Shown: piece by piece, positions 28,733-38,884 of the stretch
How positions within the stretch are numbered: position 1 is the first letter of the stretch
Layout of the letters: every line of letters starts with the position of its first letter
Assembly (NCBI GenBank): GCA_025800365.1
Contig: JAOXRT010000287.1
Coordinates: 1-49,800 of the forward strand
DNA: 49,800 nt
Source: Cellvibrionaceae bacterium
GTDB taxonomy: Bacteria; Pseudomonadota; Gammaproteobacteria; Pseudomonadales; Cellvibrionaceae
Direction of reading: 5' to 3'
The notes under the pieces: generated by a model
What the model saw: the letters and a program-made list of their open reading frames with translations, nothing else
Told to the model about the DNA's origin: nothing
Database searches by the model: none
Made by a program: the position numbers and the translations under genes

Positions 28733-31700
28733 ATGCCAAAAAGAACCGACATTGAAAGTATTCTGATTATAGGTGCTGGCCCCATCGTTATTGGTCAGGC
28801 CTGTGAATTTGACTACTCTGGCGCCCAAGCTTGTAAAGCTCTGCGTGAAGAAGGTTACCGAGTTATCTTGGTGAACTCGAACCCGGCGACCATTATGACT
28901 GACCCAGCCATGGCCGATGCCACTTATATCGAGCCAATTACTTGGGAAACCGTTGCCAAAATTATTGAGAAAGAACGCCCTGATGCTGTACTGCCTACCA
29001 TGGGTGGTCAGACCGCACTGAACTGTGCCCTGGCGCTGCACGATAATGGCGTATTGGAAAAATACGGCGTTGAGCTGATCGGTGCAAAACAAGAGGCCAT
29101 TCATAAAGCTGAAGATCGCGACTTGTTCGACAAGGCGATGAAAAAAATTGGCTTAGAATGTGCGCGCGCGGAAATTGTTCATTCAATGGATGAAGCCAAA
29201 AAAGTTCCAGAAATGTTTGGCTTCCCTGTGATTATTCGCCCGTCATTTACTATGGGTGGTTCCGGTGGTGGTATCGCCTACAACTGGGAAGAGTTTGAGG
29301 AAATTTGTGCTCGCGGCTTGGATCTCTCGCCAACCAATGAGTTGTTGATCGACGAATCTCTACTCGGCTGGAAAGAGTATGAGATGTAAGTGGTGCGCGA
29401 TAAAAATGATAACTGTATTATCATTTGCTCCATCGAAAACTTCGATCCAATGGGTGTTCACACCGGTGACTCTATTACTGTGGCGCCTGCCCAGACGCTA
29501 ACTGATAAAGAACTGCAAATCATGCGTAATGCATCGATTGCGGTATTGCGCGAGATCGGTGTTGAAACCGGTGGTTCTAACGTACAGTTTGCGGTAAATC
29601 CAGAAGATGGCCGCTTAGTGGTTATCGAAATGAACCCGCGTGTATCTCGCTCTTCCGCCTTGGCTTCAAAAGCTACTGGTTTCCCAATTGCGAAAGTGGC
29701 TGCCAAATTAGCGGTTGGCTACACACTAGATGAGCTACAAAACGATATTACCGGCGGTGCAACGCCAGCATCTTTCGAGCCATCGATTGATTATGTAGTT
29801 ACTAAAATTCCTCGCTTCACTTTTGAAAAGTTCGGTGATGCCGATGCGCGCCTAACCACCCAGATGAAATCTGTAGGTGAGGTAATGGCGATTGGTCGTA
29901 CCTTCCAAGAATCCATGCAAAAAGCCCTGCGTGGTTTGGAAGTAGGCTCTGCAGGTTTTGAAGCGAAAGTTGACCTCAGTGCAGAAGATGCCATGAGCAA
30001 AATTCGTCGCGATCTATCCACGCCAGGCGCTGAGCGTATTTGGTTTGTGGGTGACGCTTTCCGCGCCGGTATGTCAGTTGACGAAGTTTATGAGGTCTCC
30101 GCCATCGACCCTTGGTTCTTGGTGCAGATTAAAGACATTATCGATACAGAAATGGCGCTGCAGTCAATGCCAATTTCCGATATCGATGCGGATTTAATGT
30201 TCCGCTTAAAGCGTAAAGGTTTCTCTGATTTACGTTTATCTGATTTGCTAGGTGTGAGTCAGCGTAAAGTTCGTGCTCATCGTCATGCCTTGGGTATTCA
30301 CCCGGTTTACAAGCGCGTTGATACCTGTGCGGCAGAATTTTCTACCTCAACAGCTTATATGTACTCGACTTATGAAGAAGAGTGTGAAGCTCAGCCAAGC
30401 GATAAGCGCAAAATTATGGTCTTGGGCGGCGGTCCAAACCGTATTGGTCAAGGTATTGAGTTCGATTACTGCTGTGTACACGCAGCCTTAGCGATGCGCG
30501 AAGACGGTTACGAAACCATTATGGTGAACTGTAACCCAGAAACAGTTTCCACCGATTACGATACTTCTGATCGCTTGTACTTTGAGCCCGTTACCTTAGA
30601 AGACGTATTGGAAATTGTTCATAAGGAGCAGCCAGAAGGTGTGATCGTTCAGTTTGGCGGTCAGACACCACTGAAATTAGCGCGTGCCCTAGAGTCGGCC
30701 GGTGTGCCGATTATTGGTACCGCTCCAGAAGCGATTGACCGTGCTGAAGACCGTGAGCGTTTCCAGCAAATGATCGAGCGCTTGGGCTTGTTGCAGCCTT
30801 CAAACGCCATTGTTCGCTCTACGGAAGAAGCGGTACGTGAAGCTGAAAATGTTGGCTATCCTCTGGTTGTTCGTCCATCTTATGTGCTGGGTGGTCGTGC
30901 GATGGAAATCGTCTACAACGAAAAAGAGCTACGCACCTATATGCGCGAGGCCGTACAGGTTTCTGAAGATGCGCCAGTATTGCTAGACCACTTCTTGAAC
31001 TCCGCGATTGAAGTGGATATCGATGCTGTGAGTGATGGTAAGCAGGTAGTGATCGGTGCCATTATGCAGCATATCGAGCAGTGTGGAGTTCACTCTGGTG
31101 ATTCGGCTTGTTCACTGCCGCCGTATAATTTGCCAGCCGACGTACAAGATTTGATGCGCGAGCAAGTTAAGAAAATGGCGCTTGAATTGGGCGTTATTGG
31201 CTTGATGAATACTCAGTTGGCTTACCAAGATGGCAAGACATATGTGATCGAAGTTAACCCTCGCGCATCACGAACTGTACCATTTGTTTCTAAGTGCATT
31301 GGCACTTCATTGGCCAAAGTTGCTGCGCGCTGTCAGGCGGGCATGACTCTAGAAGAACAGGGCTTCACTGAAGAAATCGTTCCAGATTACTTCAGCGTTA
31401 AAGAAGCGGTATTCCCATTTAACAAATTCCCAGCAGTTGACCCGATTCTAGGCCCTGAGATGAAGTCCACGGGTGAGGTGATGGGTGTTGCTGATACCTT
31501 TGCAGAGGCTTATAGTAAGTCTCAAATGGGTGCGGGCGATGCCATACCGACTTCTGGAAAAGTGTTCATCAGTGTACGCGATTTCGATAAGGGCGGCGTG
31601 GTATCTGTTGGTCGTGATCTACAGAAGCTCGGATTCGAATTGGTAGCGACTCGCGGCACAGCGAAAGTACTGGAAGACGCTGGCATTAGCGTTGAGTTGG

Positions 31701-31954
31701 TGAACAAGGTTGAGGAAGGTCGTCCGCACATCGTCGATGCTATTAAGAACGACGAAATTGCCATGGTAGTGAATACTACTGAAGGCAAGCAGGCGATTAA
31801 GGATTCAGCTTCGATTCGCCGCAGTGCTGAGCAGCATGGTGTGTACTACACTACTACTTTGGCTTCAGCCGAAGCGGTAGCGGTAGCGCTTGAGTTTGCC
31901 GATGAGCACAAGGTGCGTTCTGTACAAGAACTGCATGCTCGTATTACTGGTTAA
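28733..31954 (+). pseudogene. carB: Carbamoyl-phosphate synthase large subunit CarB, interrupted by one in-frame TAA at codon 219
   Basis: CarB makes carbamoyl phosphate with two ATP-grasp halves. Ignoring one stop, the frame 28733-31954 encodes 1073 residues, the length of E. coli CarB, with both halves ([35 protein letters not shown]) and the C-terminal regulatory domain (SVRDFDKGG...). At 29387-29389 the sequence reads TAA directly after LGWKEYEM, where relatives have GAA for glutamate in EYEMEVVRDKND. The frame resumes at once with GTG GTG (VVRDKND). A single G-to-T change explains it; there is no frameshift and no other damage. The break lies inside the first ATP-grasp domain, between ATP-contacting E215 (E. 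coli numbering) and later ATP ligands, so two separate fragments (28733-29389 and 29390-31954) would not be natural subunits. Either the base is a sequencing error, or the strain carries a true nonsense mutation, or the stop is suppressed. Intact neighbours favour error or a very recent mutation. Confidence 0.9.
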
Positions 31955-31986
31955 TACGGCTTCTTTTTAAGGCAACACCCTTAAAT

Positions 31987-32043
31987 AATGTAAGATTAAG
32001 TTGCAAGGCTGGTGGCCTCGCAACTTAATCTTACATTTTTCGT
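31987..32043 (+). terminator. Long AT-rich hairpin terminator after carB
   Basis: Arms 31987-32008 and 32016-32037 pair over 22 bp with one mismatch (left arm begins AATGTAAGATTAAG) around a 7-nt loop, and TTT-C-GTTTT follows. The stem is unusually long for a simple terminator and separates carB from greA. Confidence 0.75.
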
Positions 32044-32167
32044 TTTAGGCCTAGTAAACATTTCAGGCCGTTATTTGAGAAAGTCTTGGCGGCCATGTGT
32101 TGTCGCCAAGGTAATTACAAAAAAGATAAAAGGCCTCGCAAAATGTCGCGAGAGAATGGATTGTATT

Positions 32168-32647
32168 ATGTTAGATAAAGTACCCATGACCCAAGCTGGT
32201 GCCGATGCCCTGCGTGAAGAGCTGGAGCAGCTAAAAAAGGTAGATCGCCCACGCATTGTTCAAGCTATTGCTGAAGCTCGAGAGCATGGCGATTTAAAAG
32301 AGAACGCTGAGTATCACGCTGCACGAGAGCAGCAAGGCTTTTGTGAAGGTCGTATTCAAGATATCGAAGGCAAACTTTCTAACGCACAAATTATTGACGT
32401 GACAAAAATCCCTCACTCTGGGAAAGTTATCTTTGGGACAACGGTTGATCTAATTAACTTGGATACCGACGATACAGTGAGTTATCAGATTGTTGGTGAT
32501 GATGAGTCAGACGTTAAGGCCAATAAAATATCGGTGAATTCGCCGATTGCTAGAGCATTGGTTGGTAAATCAGAAGGTGATGAGGTTGTAGTGCAAACAC
32601 CTGGTGGTGAAGTTGAATTTGAAATCGATGTGGTAAAACATATTTAG
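32168..32647 (+). CDS. greA: Transcription elongation factor GreA
   Basis: GreA inserts its coiled coil into the RNA polymerase secondary channel and stimulates cleavage of backtracked RNA. The 159-residue protein has the family opening [19 protein letters not shown], the coiled-coil tip [17 protein letters not shown] (acidic tip residues D and E present), [14 protein letters not shown] and the C-terminal FKBP-like domain ending [10 protein letters not shown]. The start at 32168 matches relatives; a longer frame upstream lacks similarity and crosses the preceding terminator. It is preceded by the carB hairpin and followed by its own strong terminator, so it is probably transcribed alone. Confidence 0.98.
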   Translation: MLDKVPMTQAGADALREELEQLKKVDRPRIVQAIAEAREHGDLKENAEYHAAREQQGFCEGRIQDIEGKLSNAQIIDVTKIPHSGKVIFGTTVDLINLDTDDTVSYQIVGDDESDVKANKISVNSPIARALVGKSEGDEVVVQTPGGEVEFEIDVVKHI

Positions 32648-32660
32648 TCGATTGTGCATT

Positions 32661-32702
32661 ATCAATAAAAAAGCCGGCATATTAGCCGGCTTTTTTATTG
32701 AT
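32661..32702. terminator. Bidirectional terminator between greA and the MFS gene
   Basis: A perfect 18-bp inverted repeat (arms 32661-32678 and 32685-32702, core AAAAAAGCCGGC) around a 6-nt loop, with T-runs in both directions. Confidence 0.93.
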
Positions 32703-32707
32703 AATTT

Positions 32708-33991
32708 TTAGCTTTGTTTTTTCAGGTCTTCCATCAAATACTTAGCCCCCATCCAAAAGCAGAATGCAGCAAAGATGCTACTAAAGGCCATGACCGTTAA
32801 AGAGTAGCGCAAGGATTCTGTACCATAAGTGCTGGCGAGCATATCACTCATTATGCCGGCCACTAATGGGCCGCCACCTAGGCCAATTAGATTCAATATA
32901 AAAAACAAAATAGCTGAAGTCATGGCGCGCATGTTTGGCGCTACTAAGGTTTGCGCCATGGCTAAAACTGGCCCTAGATACCAAATGCCGAAGAATGTTG
33001 AGCCTCCAATGCCTAGTGCAATAAGAGTCATATTGTCGGAGTACAGCGCAAGTAGGCCTAGCGGTATCGCCATAATCTGACCTATGCAGGCGATCCAGGC
33101 GTACCAGCGTTTATTTTCTTTGCCGATTCTATCGGCGAACCAGCCTGCGAAAAATGCACCGATACCACCACCGATGCCTGCACCGAATGCTAGCAGTATG
33201 CCGATGTCTGCGGGCTCCATGCCGTGCGAGCGGAACAGAAAGCTTGGCATAAAGTTACCTGAACCATAACTTGAGAAGGAGGCTAGTCCTGAGCCAATAG
33301 CAAGAAAAACAAAAGAACGCATGGATTTGAGCGTTTTCAGTGTTTCTTTAAGGCTAACGCTATCACTCACTGGTGCGCTGTCGTGCTGCCCGCGTGGTGG
33401 CTCTTTGATGCTATAGCGAACGAGTAAGGCAACGAATATCCCAGGAATACCTACGACAAAGAAGGCGATACGCCAGCCGTAGTTTTGATCGACCCAACCG
33501 CCGACCAAATAACCCACCATGATTCCCACATAGATGGCAGCGGTATAAAATGCCAGTGCGGTACCACGTTGATGGGCAGGGTAGATATCGGAAATCATTG
33601 AATGCGCCGGGGGGCTGCCACCGGCTTCACCGATACCCACGCCAATTCTGGCCAGCAGCATTTGCCAGAAGTTTTGTGCTAAGCCAGAAAGGGCGGTCAT
33701 GCCGCTCCAAATAGCGATAGCCCAAGCGACAATATTGCGGCGATTGGATCGATCAGCCCAGCGAGCGATGGGGATACCAGCAGATACATAGAAAATCGCG
33801 AAGGTGAAGCCCGTCATTAAGCCAAGCTGGGAATCTGATAAGCCCATATCGGCCTTGATGGATTCCTGCAAAATCACCAAAATTTGTCGATCGATAAAGT
33901 TAAAAACGTAGACGATACTGAGTAGGACTAAAGTGTAATGGGGCCAGCGGCCAGAGCTCGCAGCGGGGTTGGACGCAGTAGGGTTCGACAT
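32708..33991 (-). CDS. MFS transporter, spinster-like subfamily
   Basis: A 427-residue inner-membrane protein with 12 predicted helices in the major facilitator superfamily. Typical subfamily features are YVFNFIDRQILVILQE in TM1, LGLMTGFTFAIFYVSAGIP, the motif A loop ARWADRSNRRN (about residues 76-86) and ARIGVGIGEAGGSPPAHSMI in TM4. A second motif-A-like loop, GWFADRIGKENKRW, lies between TM8 and TM9. The substrate is unknown; relatives include lysolipid and various organic anion transporters. It is inserted between greA and yhbY, genes often close together in related bacteria, and is bounded by a terminator on one side and REP palindromes on the other, suggesting an accessory insertion. Confidence 0.9.
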   Translation of the reverse strand: MSNPTASNPAASSGRWPHYTLVLLSIVYVFNFIDRQILVILQESIKADMGLSDSQLGLMTGFTFAIFYVSAGIPIARWADRSNRRNIVAWAIAIWSGMTALSGLAQNFWQMLLARIGVGIGEAGGSPPAHSMISDIYPAHQRGTALAFYTAAIYVGIMVGYLVGGWVDQNYGWRIAFFVVGIPGIFVALLVRYSIKEPPRGQHDSAPVSDSVSLKETLKTLKSMRSFVFLAIGSGLASFSSYGSGNFMPSFLFRSHGMEPADIGILLAFGAGIGGGIGAFFAGWFADRIGKENKRWYAWIACIGQIMAIPLGLLALYSDNMTLIALGIGGSTFFGIWYLGPVLAMAQTLVAPNMRAMTSAILFFILNLIGLGGGPLVAGIMSDMLASTYGTESLRYSLTVMAFSSIFAAFCFWMGAKYLMEDLKKQS

Positions 33992-34184
33992 AAGTATACC
34001 TTGGTCACCGCGGCAAAGATTCGCTGAGCTAACTTGGAAAAGTACTCAGTTCTGTGCCACTCGTTATTATATTTTTATCGAGTGTAAGGGTTATCCCGCA
34101 TATTTGAAACGGCTTTACACTTTTAATAGGTGATGCTGGTTTATAGATGCGGTGAATGGAGTATTTGTGGAGTTGGCGAACACC

Positions 34185-34212
34185 GGGGTCAGAACCCGCG
34201 GGTTCTGACCCC
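34185..34212. repeat. REP-type palindrome A (GGGGTCAGAACCC)
   Basis: A perfect 28-bp palindrome, left half GGGGTCAGAACCCG. GGGGTCAGA-type palindromes are widely dispersed in gammaproteobacterial genomes and are commonly linked to REP-associated tyrosine transposases. No transposase is present here. Confidence 0.85.
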
Positions 34213-34337
34213 TCTCGAAGCCGAGATATATAAACTGGCAATAAATCTAAGGAAGTTAGAAAGCGGGTGTTAAATAAACGATTGCTTTTTGAGCTTCGAT
34301 ATTTTAGCTGGGGATTTAAAGCGCAGGGCTTCGATGT

Positions 34338-34366
34338 GGGGTCAGAGCCGATAGGGCTCTGACCCC
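34338..34366. repeat. REP-type palindrome B (GGGGTCAGAGCC)
   Basis: A 12-bp inverted repeat GGGGTCAGAGCC / GGCTCTGACCCC with a 5-nt loop, 125 bp from palindrome A. It differs from A by one base in the arm. It begins 13 nt beyond the yhbY stop codon and may protect or terminate that transcript. Confidence 0.85.
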
Positions 34367-34378
34367 GTTTGTACAGGT

Positions 34379-34684
34379 TTATACGCGAGAGATATTAGAC
34401 AGCTTGGCGTTAGGCTTCTTCGCGGCGCGATAGATTAGCGCCACTTTACCAATCTCCTGGACTAGCTCGCTGCGCGACTGCTGGCATACTTCTTCAATAA
34501 CCTGCTTACGTAGCTCACGATCGGCCACAACCAGTTTTACCTTGATCAGTTCGTGATCTTCCAGTGCACGGTCCAGCTCCATCATTACGTTTTCACTGAG
34601 GCCGTTACCGGCAATGGTTACTACAGGCTTTAGACTATGGCCTAAACTGCGATATTGTTTTTTGCGATCTGCACTTAACGTCAT
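34379..34684 (-). CDS. yhbY: YhbY-type CRM-domain RNA-binding protein
   Basis: A 101-residue single CRM-domain protein related to E. coli YhbY, which binds pre-50S ribosomal particles. Motifs are RSLGHSLKPVVTIAGNGLSE (about residues 13-32; the GNGL loop is the CRM RNA-binding signature), ELDRALEDHELIKVKLV and IGKVALIYRA. The ATG at 34684 matches the family length; an upstream in-frame start at 34738 would add 18 unrelated residues. It is divergent from rlmE, its usual partner in ribosome maturation. REP palindromes lie just downstream. Confidence 0.95.
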   Translation of the reverse strand: MTLSADRKKQYRSLGHSLKPVVTIAGNGLSENVMMELDRALEDHELIKVKLVVADRELRKQVIEEVCQQSRSELVQEIGKVALIYRAAKKPNAKLSNISRV

Positions 34685-34931
34685 ACAATAGTCTCTAGGT
34701 ATTTCCCTTTGCGTGGTCCGCTTGGCTAATAGGGTCAAAAAGCGGTGTAAAATGAGTATGGGCCCTAAGGTTTGGGCTTACGCAAATAGGGTGCTTGTTA
34801 CACATCAGCCTTGGTCAATAATTCGCCAAAGCCTTAAAAAGGTGGCGTATTCTACCCGCCATGCGCTCTGATGTCTTTAATTTTAGGGCTCTGTCGATAT
34901 CTGGCGGCAGGCCAACACTGAGGTAATTCCC

Positions 34932-35564
34932 TTGGCTCGTTCCAAAAGTAGTGGCCGCTGGCTGCAAGAACACTTTAACGATCAATATGTTAAGCAATCC
35001 CAGCAGGATGGCTATCGTTCGCGCGCTAGTTATAAGCTGATTGAGCTAGATGAAAAGGATAAGTTGTTCCGCACGGGAATGACGGTTGTCGACCTGGGGG
35101 CGGCTCCCGGTGGCTGGAGCCAGGTGGCTGCAGAGCGTGTAAACGCCAGTGGTGATAGCAAGGGGCGGGTATTTGCCTCGGATATTTTGCCAATGGATGG
35201 CATGGCAGGTGTCGAATTCATTCAAGGTGACTTTACCGAAGAGTCGGTATTCAACGAATTGATGGATCTAATGGGCGGCGCTCAAGCAGACCTTGTAATT
35301 TCGGATATGGCCCCCAATATGTCTGGTATGGCCGACGTAGATCAGCCCAGATCCATGTACTTAGTGGAGCTGGCGCTGGACATGGCCCGCCAAGTATTAA
35401 AGCCAGGCGGGGTATTTGTCGCTAAGGTATTTCAAGGGGAAGGGTTTGATGAGCTATTGGCTGATAGCCGCAGTAGCTTTAAGAAGGTCCTGACTCGCAA
35501 ACCAGATGCCTCTAGAGCTCGCTCCAGAGAAGTTTATCTGGTCGCTAAGCAGTTTAAGGGCTAA
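34932..35564 (+). CDS. rlmE: 23S rRNA 2'-O-ribose methyltransferase RlmE (FtsJ/RrmJ)
   Basis: RlmE methylates U2552 in the A-loop of 23S rRNA using S-adenosylmethionine. The 210-residue protein has [15 protein letters not shown] at the N-terminus, the SAM motif [15 protein letters not shown] (about residues 53-67) and the catalytic K-D-K-E set in [27 protein letters not shown] and [10 protein letters not shown]. The start codon is TTG at 34932, supported by GAGGTAA just upstream and by the family N-terminus [10 protein letters not shown]; no in-frame ATG fits. Divergent yhbY and downstream ftsH are the usual neighbours. Confidence 0.98.
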   Translation: MARSKSSGRWLQEHFNDQYVKQSQQDGYRSRASYKLIELDEKDKLFRTGMTVVDLGAAPGGWSQVAAERVNASGDSKGRVFASDILPMDGMAGVEFIQGDFTEESVFNELMDLMGGAQADLVISDMAPNMSGMADVDQPRSMYLVELALDMARQVLKPGGVFVAKVFQGEGFDELLADSRSSFKKVLTRKPDASRARSREVYLVAKQFKG

Positions 35565-35891
35565 ATTTAATAGGTCGCATTGCTATCGTTTGTTTGAATA
35601 CGCAGGCTTAGGCAAAGAAATTTCCCTTTAAACCAAAAGAGCGAAATTGTTGTCTCATTTATTATGGCTTGATAGCAATAGAAAGGGCGTCGCAAATAAA
35701 ACGTCTGAAAATTGCTCAGCCTTGTCTAATTAGACTGTAAAGAACCGCTAAAGCGTGCTATCTAAGTGCGCTGTAAGGCAGAAATAGGGCTACAATGGCC
35801 CACCCAACCTGTATATGGGAGAGGTTTTACCCCGATCAGGTCAACGTAGTAGGCCAGCTTTTAGATCAGCTGGCGCCAAGAGGAAATCGCT
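35565..35891. other. Intergenic region upstream of ftsH
   Basis: This stretch of about 327 bp contains a perfect 12-bp palindrome GTCTAATTAGAC at 35724-35735 and a small hairpin (GCCAGCT / AGCTGGC, 35853-35874) six bases before the ftsH ribosome site. No sigma-32 promoter could be recognised with confidence, although ftsH is heat inducible in E. coli. Confidence 0.45.
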
Positions 35892-37820
35892 TTGAACGAT
35901 ATGTCGAAAAACCTAGTATTGTGGTTGGTCATAGCAGCAGTGTTGTTTGCTGTGTTCCAAAACATCAATGGTCAGACCAAGCAAAAGCCACTGGTTTACT
36001 CTGACTTTATTGCCGAGGTTCGCTCGGGACAGGTTCAAAAGGTTGTGGTCGATGGCCTGATCATTATGGGTGAGCGCCGAGATGGCTCGACCTTCCAGGT
36101 GGTTCGTCCGCAAGTTCAAGACGGCAAGTTAATGGATGATCTGTACAATCATAAGGTACAGGTTGAAGGTAAGCTGCCAGAAAAGCCAAGTATTTGGCAG
36201 CAGCTGCTGGTTGCCAGCTTCCCGATACTCATTATTCTCGTGATCTTCATGTTCTTCATGCGCCAGATGCAAGGTGGCGCCGGTGGCCGTGGTGGCCCAA
36301 TGAGCTTCGGCAAGAGCAAGGCGCGCCTACTGGGTGAAGATCAGGTTAAAACTACATTTGCTGATGTGGCAGGTGTTGATGAAGCCAAAGAAGAAGTGCA
36401 AGAGCTGGTAGAGTACCTACGCGACCCTTCCAAATTTCAGCGCCTAGGTGGTCAAATCCCTCGCGGTGTTTTGATGGCGGGTCCTCCAGGTACTGGTAAG
36501 ACCCTATTGGCAAAAGCCATTGCCGGTGAAGCCAAGGTACCCTTCTTTTCTATCTCTGGTTCCGATTTCGTAGAGATGTTTGTTGGTGTGGGTGCTAGCC
36601 GTGTTCGGGACATGTTCGATCAGGCTAAGAAGCAGGCTCCGTGTATTATCTTTATTGATGAGATCGATGCGGTAGGTCGTCATCGTGGCGGCGGTCATGG
36701 CGGTGGTCATGACGAGCGTGAGCAAACCCTAAACCAGTTGTTGGTTGAGATGGACGGTTTCGAAGGTAATGAAGGCGTGATCGTTATGGCGGCTACCAAC
36801 CGAGCTGATGTGTTGGATAAAGCCTTAATGCGTCCAGGTCGTTTCGACCGTCAAGTACACGTTGGTTTGCCAGATATTCGTGGTCGTGAGCAAATCCTAA
36901 AAGTACATATGCGTAAAGTGCCTATGGACGATGCGGTAAAAGCTTCTGTTATCGCCCGTGGTACCCCTGGTTTCTCAGGTGCTGACTTGATGAACCTAGT
37001 CAACGAAGCCGCATTGTTTGCTGCTCGTGCGAATAAGCGCACGGTGAGCATGGAAGATTTTGAAAAAGCGCGCGACAAGATCATGATGGGCGCCGAACGT
37101 AAGTCCATGGTGATGAGCGAAGACGATAAGATCATGACGGCCTATCACGAAGCTGGTCACGCGATTGTCGGTTACTTAATGCCAGAGCACGACCCTGTGC
37201 ACAAGGTGACGATTATTCCTCGTGGTGGTGCTTTGGGTGTAACCCAGTTCTTGCCTGAAGATGATAAATACAGTCACAGCCGTCGTTATTTATTGGGTCA
37301 GATTTCTACCTTGTATGGTGGTCGTATTGCCGAAGAAATGACCGGTGGTGCAGATGCGGTTTCCACAGGGGCTTCTAGCGATATCGACCGCGCTACCAAG
37401 ATCGCTCGTGGTATGGTGATGAAGTGGGGCTTGTCTGAAAAGCTGGGCCCGCTAGCTTATGGCGAAGACGAGGGCCAGTACCCTGGCATGTCAGCACCGA
37501 ACTATTCTGGCGCCACCTCAAAAGTGATCGACGAAGAAGTGCGTAGCATTATCGATGACCGTTACAAAGTGGCTGAAGACCTACTGGAAGAAAATCGCGA
37601 TATTCTAGAGGCTATGAAAGATGCCTTGATGGAATACGAGACGATTGATTCCGAGCAAGTGGAAGACTTGATGAATCGTCGCCAAGTGCGTCCACCGCGT
37701 GATTGGGACGACAGCGACTTTAATAGTCATATCAAATCAGATGACTCTGATTCGAAAGCTAGCGACAAAAAAGACGATAAGCCAGCCGGCCCGATTGGTG
37801 GTCCAGCAAACGAAAGCTAA
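35892..37820 (+). CDS. ftsH: ATP-dependent zinc metalloprotease FtsH
   Basis: FtsH is the membrane-anchored AAA+ protease that degrades misfolded membrane proteins and regulators such as sigma-32 and LpxC. The 642-residue product has two N-terminal membrane helices (about residues 7-22 and 101-122), Walker A GPPGTGKT (about 197-204), Walker [13 protein letters not shown] and the second region of homology [19 protein letters not shown]. The zinc-protease motif is HEAGH (about 420) and the C-terminus is acidic. I chose the TTG at 35892 because AGAGGAAA lies 5-8 nt upstream and the N-terminus [12 protein letters not shown] matches relatives; the ATG at 35901 is the alternative. It is followed by a strong terminator and folP. 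Confidence 0.98.
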   Translation: MNDMSKNLVLWLVIAAVLFAVFQNINGQTKQKPLVYSDFIAEVRSGQVQKVVVDGLIIMGERRDGSTFQVVRPQVQDGKLMDDLYNHKVQVEGKLPEKPSIWQQLLVASFPILIILVIFMFFMRQMQGGAGGRGGPMSFGKSKARLLGEDQVKTTFADVAGVDEAKEEVQELVEYLRDPSKFQRLGGQIPRGVLMAGPPGTGKTLLAKAIAGEAKVPFFSISGSDFVEMFVGVGASRVRDMFDQAKKQAPCIIFIDEIDAVGRHRGGGHGGGHDEREQTLNQLLVEMDGFEGNEGVIVMAATNRADVLDKALMRPGRFDRQVHVGLPDIRGREQILKVHMRKVPMDDAVKASVIARGTPGFSGADLMNLVNEAALFAARANKRTVSMEDFEKARDKIMMGAERKSMVMSEDDKIMTAYHEAGHAIVGYLMPEHDPVHKVTIIPRGGALGVTQFLPEDDKYSHSRRYLLGQISTLYGGRIAEEMTGGADAVSTGASSDIDRATKIARGMVMKWGLSEKLGPLAYGEDEGQYPGMSAPNYSGATSKVIDEEVRSIIDDRYKVAEDLLEENRDILEAMKDALMEYETIDSEQVEDLMNRRQVRPPRDWDDSDFNSHIKSDDSDSKASDKKDDKPAGPIGGPANES

Positions 37821-37836
37821 CCGTTTTGTAGTATCT

Positions 37837-37883
37837 ATGGCCGCAGTGACAGAGCATTCTGACACTGCGGCCATTTTTGTTTT
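37837..37883 (+). terminator. Rho-independent terminator between ftsH and folP
   Basis: A 16-bp stem with one mismatch (ATGGCCGCAGTG... / ...CACTGCGGCCAT) and a 6-nt loop, followed by TTTTGTTTT, 16 nt after the ftsH stop codon. folP starts only 28 nt beyond, so the hairpin may act as an attenuator between the two genes. Confidence 0.85.
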
Positions 37884-37911
37884 AAAGCTCAACACATTGA
37901 GTGAATCTGCC

Positions 37912-38769
37912 ATGTCTCACCCTGTCCTTAACTGCGCCGGCAAATTGCTGGATCTGCAAAAACCTAAAATCATGGGTATTTTAAATACCACCCCCGATTC
38001 CTTTTCTGATGGTGGTAATAGTTATCAGCAAGGTAGCCTCGATTTGGATCTAGCCTTGCAACGTGCAGAACAAATGCAGAAAGAAGGCGCCAGTATTATT
38101 GATGTAGGCGGAGAGTCGACCCGCCCGGGCGCGGCCAAGGTGAGTGCACAAGAAGAAATGGATCGTGTTGTGCCCGTTGTCGAGCGCATCGCAAAGGAAC
38201 TTGATGTCATTATTTCTGTGGATAGCAGTAGTCCAGTTTTAATGAAAGAAGCAGCGGCTGTAGGCGCAGGTTTGATCAACGATGTTCGCGCTTTGCAGCG
38301 CGAGGGCGCAGCCGAGATGGCGGCAGAGCTAAAATTGCCTGTGTGTTTAATGCATATGCAAGGGCAGCCCGATTCGATGCAAGATAAACCGCAATATGAC
38401 AATGTCCTTAGTGAAGTAAAAGCCTTTTTATCTGAGCGCATCGATGCCTGTGTTGCAGCAGGTGTTGATAGAGCTCAAATCATTCTTGATCCAGGCTTTG
38501 GCTTTGGTAAGACCCTAGAGCATAATGTAGAGCTATTGCGTCAGATGTCGGCATTTAAGGCGATGGGTCACCCAGTGTTGGCTGGGCTGTCACGCAAGTC
38601 TATGTTGCAGGGTTTATTGGGTCGCTCTGTCGATCAGCGTCTGGCGGGAAGTCTTGGTGTAGCAATGCTGGCATTGCAGCAGGGCGCGGCTATTTTACGG
38701 GTGCACGATGTGGCGCCAAGCCGAGATATTTTGGAGCTGTATTGGCAGATTGATGCAGGCCAGATGTAG
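37912..38769 (+). CDS. folP: Dihydropteroate synthase FolP
   Basis: FolP condenses 4-aminobenzoate with dihydropterin pyrophosphate in folate synthesis and is the target of sulfonamides. The 285-residue TIM-barrel protein shows MGILNTTPDSFSDGG (about residues 20-34), IIDVGGESTRPGA (about 60-72), INDVRAL, CLMHMQGQPDSMQ, ILDPGFGFGKT (about 185) and the final RVHDVAPSRD. The ATG at 37912 fits the family length; the open frame begins far upstream inside ftsH and is not supported. It is followed by glmM 115 bp downstream, as in E. coli (ftsH-folP-glmM). Confidence 0.97.
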   Translation: MSHPVLNCAGKLLDLQKPKIMGILNTTPDSFSDGGNSYQQGSLDLDLALQRAEQMQKEGASIIDVGGESTRPGAAKVSAQEEMDRVVPVVERIAKELDVIISVDSSSPVLMKEAAAVGAGLINDVRALQREGAAEMAAELKLPVCLMHMQGQPDSMQDKPQYDNVLSEVKAFLSERIDACVAAGVDRAQIILDPGFGFGKTLEHNVELLRQMSAFKAMGHPVLAGLSRKSMLQGLLGRSVDQRLAGSLGVAMLALQQGAAILRVHDVAPSRDILELYWQIDAGQM

Positions 38770-38884
38770 AAGGTCTGGATATGGTTTTCTAGATGATTAG
38801 ATTTTGTAAGTTAATAAGACATTTATAAATTCAATTAGCGTTCAAAGAGAACAGGGAAAATAAAAACCAGGATGGGGGTGAAAT

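Larger units (their letters stand above)
33992..34378. other. Intergenic region with two REP palindromes
   Basis: This stretch of about 387 bp between the divergent-facing MFS gene start and the yhbY end holds the two GGGGTCAGA-type palindromes listed separately. The 70-codon minus-strand frame crossing it is not gene-like. Confidence 0.6.

Noticed and set aside
28733-31954. Natural split of carB into two genes
   Set aside because: The break lies within one ATP-grasp domain, both fragments share one frame with only a stop between them, and the total equals the normal 1073 residues. A point change is the simpler explanation.
34029-34241. 70-codon minus-strand open frame downstream of palindrome A
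   Set aside because: It runs through the REP palindrome, has no ribosome site and no recognisable motif; the frame is a by-product of the repeat.
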